Positions 23,682-27,446 of a DNA stretch of 27,446 nucleotides are shown piece after piece. This DNA is from JBBIND01 sp037444075 (GTDB lineage: Bacteria; Acidobacteriota; Terriglobia; Bryobacterales; Bryobacteraceae). Every line of letters begins with the position of its first letter. The stretch's first letter is position 1. The notes beneath the pieces were generated by a model. It was given only the letters and a program-made list of their open reading frames with translations, did no database searches and was not told the origin of the DNA. The stretch covers positions 1 to 27,446 of the forward strand of contig JBBIND010000058.1 in the NCBI GenBank assembly GCA_037444075.1. Direction: 5' to 3'. A program made the position numbers and the translations under genes.

Positions 23682-24221
23682 TTACAGTGGCGGGCGGATG
23701 CGGGCCAACGCCGAGTCCGCTGCTTGCGACACCTGAACGTCTTCGTGAAGCAACAGCTTACCCAAGGCGCTGATGGCCTTCGTGTCCCGCCGCACTCCGA
23801 GGGAGTTGATCACACCGATCAGCAGCTTCCCCTGGACCTTGCCTAGCGCGGCGCGGAGAGCTTCATCGGCGGAAGCGTCCGGGATGGGTTCCAGGCCGTA
23901 GCGGGCGTAATGAGATAGCTGCGGATCAGTGAGCAGCGCCGCCAACGCGGGGACGGCAGACCTGTCACCAACCAAGGCCAATTGCTGGCAGGCCTTGGCC
24001 TTGGCGTACATGGACGCCTTCGGGTCCTTGAGAATGCCCACGAGTTTGGCAACCGGGAGCGCCATGATCTGCGCCGGGCTGCCGTACTTCTCATCCACCA
24101 TCGGCGGAGGAGGGGGCGCGGGTTTGGGCTTGGCGGGCGCGGGCTGGGGTTGCTGCGCCAAAGCGGCGCTCGAGGCCGCCATCGCGGGGGTTGTTTGAGC
24201 GATTCGGTTCTGCTGAGACAT
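23682..24221 (-). CDS. HEAT-repeat protein with Ala/Gln/Pro-rich N-terminus
   Basis: A 179-aa protein. Residues 1-45 are low complexity (Ala, Gln, then a Pro/Lys tract) with no convincing signal peptide. Residues 50-179 form about three HEAT-like helical repeats, for example PVAKLVGILKDPKASMYAKA and RSAVPALAALLTDPQLSHYA, ending with KAISALGKLLLHEDVQVSQA. Such folds bind other proteins. The ATG at 24221 is 16 nt after the upstream Gfo/Idh stop, and the GGAGGAGGA ribosome-binding site begins within that stop codon, so the two genes are translated together. No function can be named; a partner role to the oxidoreductase is inferred from coupling only. Confidence 0.8.
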   Translation of the reverse strand: MSQQNRIAQTTPAMAASSAALAQQPQPAPAKPKPAPPPPPMVDEKYGSPAQIMALPVAKLVGILKDPKASMYAKAKACQQLALVGDRSAVPALAALLTDPQLSHYARYGLEPIPDASADEALRAALGKVQGKLLIGVINSLGVRRDTKAISALGKLLLHEDVQVSQAADSALARIRPPL

Positions 24222-24237
24222 TTTTCCAGTCCTCCTC

Positions 24238-25542
24238 CTACAGCCGCCAGGGTTCCCGCATGGCGCGGGATCTCATACGGTTGGCTTCCGCGTCGTTTAT
24301 AAACGTGTCCGTGGCTGGATCAAAAGTCAGTTTCCGGCCGAGCTGAAAGGCAATGTAGGCCGCGTGCGAGGCGATGTGCGCCTGCCCCGCCGCCAAGGCG
24401 TTCGACTTAGGCTGCTTGCGGGACTTGACGCAATCGACGAAATCACGCACATGGTTCGCCGTGGCGTCACGGTTTGTCTCGGGGAGAGTCCACGGGTCGC
24501 TCCGAAGGTTCTCCGAGACTTCGATCTTGAGGCTGTCCGCCGTCTCCACCCACCCTTGGTCGCCTTCGTAGCGGATGTGGCAGGTGCCCAAACCCATGAA
24601 GCCCTTGTCCCGCAGGACGAGCTTCAACCCGTTGGCATACCGGCAGTGGATGCTGTAAGGCGTAATGGAACCCATGCCGTGTGGTTCGTACTCGATGGGC
24701 GCAGTGTGATCCACGTCGCCGGCCCACTGGCAGAGGTCTACCGTGTGGGAACCCCACTCGAGAATCCCGCCGCCGTGGAAGTCGAAGTATCCACGCCACC
24801 GGCCTTGCACGTAGTGGGCGTTGTACGGGCGCCACGGGCACGGTCCGAGCCAGCGGTCCCAATCGCAGACCTGCTTGGGCGGTTCCGGCTCGGCAGGCAG
24901 CCAGTCATGGGTTGTTAAGGGAGCCCAGCGCTCCCCGGGACCGGCCTCGGCGTGAAGCGTGGTGAGCTTGCCGAGTTTGCCGCTCCGGGCGAGTTCGTAG
25001 GCGCGCACGAAGTTGGGTCCGTTGCGGCGCTGCGTGCCGGCCTGATAAATGCGGCCGAGGCGCTGATAGGTGTCGGCCAGAGCGCGGCTTTCAGCAATCG
25101 TCATGGAGCAGGGCTTTTCGCAGAAGACGTCCTTGCCCGCCCGCGCGCTCAGGATGGAGAGCAGGGCATGCCAGCGGTCGCCGGTGGCGATGAGCAGGGC
25201 GTCGATATCTTTCCGCGCCCACAGTTCATCCTGCTCACTGTACATGGAGCAGTCACGGTTGCCGTATTTTTTGTCGGCCATGCTCTTGATGAGTTCGCGG
25301 CGCTCGTCACGAACGTCGCAAATGGCCAGGAATTGGATGTCCCCTTGAGCTAGAAAGGATTGCAGTACACGGGTTCCCCGGCTGCCGATGCCGAGACCAC
25401 CCAAAGTAACGCGGTCGCTGGGGGGCACGGCTCCGTTCAAGCCGAGCGCGGATGACGGGACGATCATCGGGGCCGCGGCGAGAGCGCCCGCCTGGACCAC
25501 ACCCCGAAACAACTTTCGCCTCGTAAGAAGTTCTGTCTTCAT
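24238..25542 (-). CDS. Second Tat-exported Gfo/Idh/MocA family oxidoreductase
   Basis: A 434-aa NAD(P)-dependent oxidoreductase. The Tat signal is TRRKLFRG (7-14) followed by a hydrophobic stretch ending near SSALG. The Rossmann loop GLGIGSRG is at 49-56 and CEKPCS places Glu142-Lys143-Pro144. Later motifs YFDFHGGGILEWGSHTVDL and the ending INDAEANRM match the exported members; it resembles the protein encoded at 3671-4927 in layout but is clearly divergent. The ATG at 25542 is chosen because an earlier ATG at 25560 has no ribosome-binding site and would push the Tat motif inward. A promoter about 95 nt upstream implies a long leader containing a palindrome. Substrate unknown. Confidence 0.92.
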   Translation of the reverse strand: MKTELLTRRKLFRGVVQAGALAAAPMIVPSSALGLNGAVPPSDRVTLGGLGIGSRGTRVLQSFLAQGDIQFLAICDVRDERRELIKSMADKKYGNRDCSMYSEQDELWARKDIDALLIATGDRWHALLSILSARAGKDVFCEKPCSMTIAESRALADTYQRLGRIYQAGTQRRNGPNFVRAYELARSGKLGKLTTLHAEAGPGERWAPLTTHDWLPAEPEPPKQVCDWDRWLGPCPWRPYNAHYVQGRWRGYFDFHGGGILEWGSHTVDLCQWAGDVDHTAPIEYEPHGMGSITPYSIHCRYANGLKLVLRDKGFMGLGTCHIRYEGDQGWVETADSLKIEVSENLRSDPWTLPETNRDATANHVRDFVDCVKSRKQPKSNALAAGQAHIASHAAYIAFQLGRKLTFDPATDTFINDAEANRMRSRAMREPWRL

Positions 25543-25590
25543 CGGTTTCGTTCTCCACATTGGTCAGATCAAGTTCATTCGATGCCAGGC

Positions 25591-25602
25591 GAAGGCGCCT
25601 TC
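25591..25602. repeat. 12-bp perfect palindrome in the leader of the second Gfo/Idh gene
   Basis: GAAGGCGCCTTC is a perfect palindrome lying between the predicted promoter and the ATG of the minus-strand oxidoreductase gene. It could be an operator or a leader hairpin; nothing else supports a role. Confidence 0.3.
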
Positions 25603-25637
25603 CAATGCCTCTTTGCCATCGCTTCCAGAACGCACAC

Positions 25638-25666
25638 AGTATATACCCTGGTGGCTCACGTGTGTA
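25638..25666 (-). promoter_or_regulatory. Promoter of the Gfo/Idh-HEAT gene pair
   Basis: On the minus strand TACACA (25666-25661, 4 of 6) and TATACT (25643-25638, 5 of 6) are exactly 17 bp apart. The start would lie near 25631, giving a leader of about 90 nt. Confidence 0.55.
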
Positions 25667-25692
25667 AGAGAGCGGGTCTGCTTGGAAGCATC

Positions 25693-25701
25693 TGGTATAC
25701 T
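25693..25701 (+). promoter_or_regulatory. Extended -10 promoter of the S41/PDZ gene
   Basis: TGGTATACT is an extended -10 (TGn plus TATACT). A start near 25708 would lie 10 nt before the ATG at 25719 and 35 nt before the ATG at 25743. It is divergent from the Gfo/Idh promoter, the two -10 elements being about 50 bp apart. Confidence 0.55.
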
Positions 25702-25742
25702 CTTGATAGCAGGGGGGAATGCCCCATCCTGGCTTCGCGCCT

Positions 25743-27029
25743 ATGAACAGCCGTCAAAAGATACTGATTGTATCCTTGTCGTCGATACTTGCCTTGTTCC
25801 TTGTGCTCGGCGGTCTCCTCGGCAGGAGCGCATCCCCTGACCACCCGTACAGGCATTTCGCCGTCTACACCGAGGTGCTGTCGCGCATCAAGAGCGAGTA
25901 CGTCGAGGAGCCCGACATTGCCAGCGTCACCTTGGGCGCCGTCAACGGACTGTTGGAGGCGGTTGATCCTTACGCCAGCTTCCTGAACGCCGACCAGTAC
26001 AAGCAATACCTCGGCGCAAAGGGCAGCCGCAAAGCCGACGTAGGGCTGGTGCTTTCGCGCAAGTTCGGCTATGTGAGCATCGTCAACGCGAAGCCGGACT
26101 CGCCTGCGGCACAGGCGGGCTTGACCACGGGCGACATCGTGGAAGGCATCAACGGGGTGTCAACCCGCGACATGCCGCTGGCTTACGCTGAGCTTCTCCT
26201 GCAGGGCGAGCCGGGCAGCAAGGTCGAGTTGAGCGTAATGCGTGTGCGGCGGGGAACAGAGCCGCAGCAGGTCCAACTGGTGCGGGCGCACACGCCTGAG
26301 GCGGAGATAGAATCCCGGGTTCTCGAATCTGCGATCGGCTATCTTCGGGTGGACAGCCTCGAAAGAGGCAAGGCCGCGCAGGTTGGAGCCCACGTCCGGC
26401 TGTTGCATCAGCAGGGTGCGGACCGCCTGATCCTGGACGTGCGCCGGTGCGCGGTAGGCGCGCCTGAAGAAGGTCTCGCCTTGGCGGACTTGTTCCTGGA
26501 CAGTGGACTGATGGTGTACGTGCAGGGACAGAAACATCCTCGCCAGGAATTTCAGGCGGCGGCGAACGACACGATCTCGCGGGCGCCGCTTGTGGTGATT
26601 ACCGGCCGTGGCACGGCCGCCGGAGCCGAAGTGGCGGCCAGCGCGCTGCTGGACAACAAGCGGGCGGAAATCGTCGGCGAGAGGACGTATGGCGACGCAG
26701 CTATCCGCAGGGCGGTAACTCTCGAGGATGGCAGCGCGATTATATTGTCCGTGGCCAAGTATTACGCCGCGGGCGACAAGGCGATTCAGGATGTTGGCGT
26801 GACTCCGACCATCCCGGTCACGGAGACCGAACCCACGGTGGAACCCGGCGAGGAAGGCGAGCCGTTGGAGGCGCCGCCGGCGCCGGAAGCGCCTAAGACG
26901 CCGCAGGAAGATCCTCTGCTCAAGAAGGCCATCGAAGTTCTTACTAAGGGACAGCGGGCAGCGGCTGCTCTGAGATCAACAACGGCTGGCCTTACCAGGC
27001 CGGAAATCCCTGCTGCCAGGACACCTTAG
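25743..27029 (+). CDS. S41-family PDZ protein with degenerate active site (probable pseudoprotease)
   Basis: A 428-aa CtpA/Prc-like protein: N-terminal membrane anchor or signal (about 7-27), helical region, PDZ domain (about 98-168), S41 core (about 180-360), Pro/Glu-rich tail. The catalytic dyad of tail-specific proteases is missing: the usual SASASE is TAAGAE, giving Ala293 at the catalytic Ser, and the usual FGKG is YGDA, giving Asp318 at the catalytic Lys, with the canonical 25-residue spacing kept. The Gln four residues later is Arg322 and the NxGG loop is RRCAVGAP. It should be periplasmic-facing and bind rather than cut peptides. The ATG at 25743 (MNSRQKILIV) gives a clean membrane anchor; an ATG at 25719 with a GGGGGG tract adds eight residues. 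fmdB-type gene follows by 30 bp. Confidence 0.88.
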   Translation: MNSRQKILIVSLSSILALFLVLGGLLGRSASPDHPYRHFAVYTEVLSRIKSEYVEEPDIASVTLGAVNGLLEAVDPYASFLNADQYKQYLGAKGSRKADVGLVLSRKFGYVSIVNAKPDSPAAQAGLTTGDIVEGINGVSTRDMPLAYAELLLQGEPGSKVELSVMRVRRGTEPQQVQLVRAHTPEAEIESRVLESAIGYLRVDSLERGKAAQVGAHVRLLHQQGADRLILDVRRCAVGAPEEGLALADLFLDSGLMVYVQGQKHPRQEFQAAANDTISRAPLVVITGRGTAAGAEVAASALLDNKRAEIVGERTYGDAAIRRAVTLEDGSAIILSVAKYYAAGDKAIQDVGVTPTIPVTETEPTVEPGEEGEPLEAPPAPEAPKTPQEDPLLKKAIEVLTKGQRAAAALRSTTAGLTRPEIPAARTP

Positions 27030-27059
27030 AAAATCTTTCGGTAGGTGAAGTAGACTGCT

Positions 27060-27350
27060 ATGCCTCTTTATGAATACCGCTGCGACGTTTGTGGCAGCGT
27101 ATTTGAAGTGCTCCAGAAATTCTCCGACGAACCTCTCACAAAGCACAACGGGTGCGGCGGCCAGGTCCAGCGCCTGATCTCGCCCCCCGGCCTCCAGTTC
27201 AAAGGCACCGGGTGGTACATCACGGACTATGCGCGCTCTTCAAAGAGCGAATCGAGTTCCAATGGCGCCGCCAAGGCGGAAGAGAAGACATCCAAGCCCG
27301 ATTCCGCCAGCCCGGCCAAGCCCAGTTCACCACCCGCCGCGTCGAACTGA
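27060..27350 (+). CDS. FmdB-family zinc-ribbon protein
   Basis: A 96-aa protein. Residues 1-50 are the FmdB-type putative regulatory zinc ribbon: MPLYEYRCDVCGSVFEVLQK, with Cys8-x2-Cys11, then HNGCGGQVQRLIS, where the second knuckle is His29-x2-Cys32 instead of the usual Cys-x2-Cys. FKGTGWYITDY follows, another family hallmark. Residues 57-96 are a Ser/Ala/Lys/Pro-rich disordered tail. FmdB was named from a putative regulator of formamidase genes, but the role of most members is unknown. It lies 30 bp after the S41 gene on the same strand and is probably co-transcribed. Only a weak upstream AGGTGAAG site, about 11 nt from the ATG, is visible. Confidence 0.93.
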   Translation: MPLYEYRCDVCGSVFEVLQKFSDEPLTKHNGCGGQVQRLISPPGLQFKGTGWYITDYARSSKSESSSNGAAKAEEKTSKPDSASPAKPSSPPAASN

Positions 27351-27446
27351 GCCATTGTCCCGCCGCTAGCGCTGCGGACAGCCTGAACGTGGCCTCTACC
27401 TGTGCGCGAGTCCTCGGCCCTGAGGCTGCATGGCCAGGGTGGCCGT
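27351..27446. other. Terminal 96 bp without an assignable gene
   Basis: A minus-strand frame is open from the window edge to a TAG at 27396-27398 (16 codons, ending GRGLAHR), and an ATG at 27430 opens on the plus strand. Both are too short to support. No terminator or RNA gene was recognised. Confidence 0.3.

Noticed and set aside
27396..27446. Tail of a minus-strand gene entering at the right edge
   Set aside because: Only 16 open codons before a TAG; any random GC-rich sequence could give this.

Overview
The window is GC-rich, densely packed bacterial chromosome. Gene content (Tat-exported Gfo/Idh/MocA oxidoreductases, a CarD-type RNA polymerase regulator, a CtpA-like S41 protein with an FmdB zinc ribbon, a DUF2203 protein, ctaA-ctaB followed by an ABC-2 exporter, long TPR proteins) fits an Acidobacteriota chromosome, probably of the Solibacter/Bryobacter type. 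That placement is inferred from family resemblance; no rRNA or tRNA gene is present to confirm it. I see no CRISPR array, insertion sequence, phage gene or tRNA.

Layout. (1) 1-3590, minus strand: the 5' end of an exported protein at the window edge, a type II-like P-type cation ATPase, a small TFIIB-type zinc-ribbon protein, and the C-terminal remnant of a UspE-like universal stress protein. (2) 3671-4927, plus: a Tat-exported Gfo/Idh/MocA oxidoreductase, separated by an inverted repeat from (3) 5009-8388, minus: an overlapping pair made of a zinc-ribbon/single-TM/jelly-roll protein and a TPR protein. (4) 8651-9160, minus: carD behind a near-consensus promoter, followed by about 640 bp with no confident gene, holding a perfect inverted repeat and a frame broken by two TGA codons. 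(5) 9896-17147, minus: a tight seven-gene run, read purE-purK-sir2-larC-metG-tatD-polyprenyl synthase, mostly joined by 4-nt ATGA overlaps. (6) 17282-20695, plus: ctaA-ctaB-ABC ATPase-ABC permease, all overlapping and divergent from purE. (7) 20705-21145, minus: DUF2203. (8) 21294-23564, plus: a ZnuD-like TonB-dependent receptor with a terminator. (9) 23682-25542, minus: a second Tat Gfo/Idh/MocA protein and a HEAT-repeat protein. (10) 25743-27350, plus: an S41/PDZ protein and an FmdB-type zinc ribbon.

How the genes work together. The pur/metG/polyprenyl run combines purine synthesis, translation and isoprenoid-quinone chain synthesis in one apparent transcript. ctaA and ctaB make heme A for a cytochrome oxidase not encoded here. 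The receptor probably imports zinc across the outer membrane. The ATPase/USP pairing resembles the ctpF-USP arrangement of the mycobacterial DosR regulon, but here the USP has lost its 5' two thirds.

Most notable observations: the S41 'peptidase' lacks the catalytic Ser and Lys (Ala and Asp at exactly the canonical 25-residue spacing) and so looks like a pseudoprotease; the zinc-ribbon/TM/jelly-roll plus TPR pair has no function I can name; the P-type ATPase lacks two of the SERCA calcium ligands; and two genes have -10 elements placed so close to the ATG that leaderless mRNAs are predicted.
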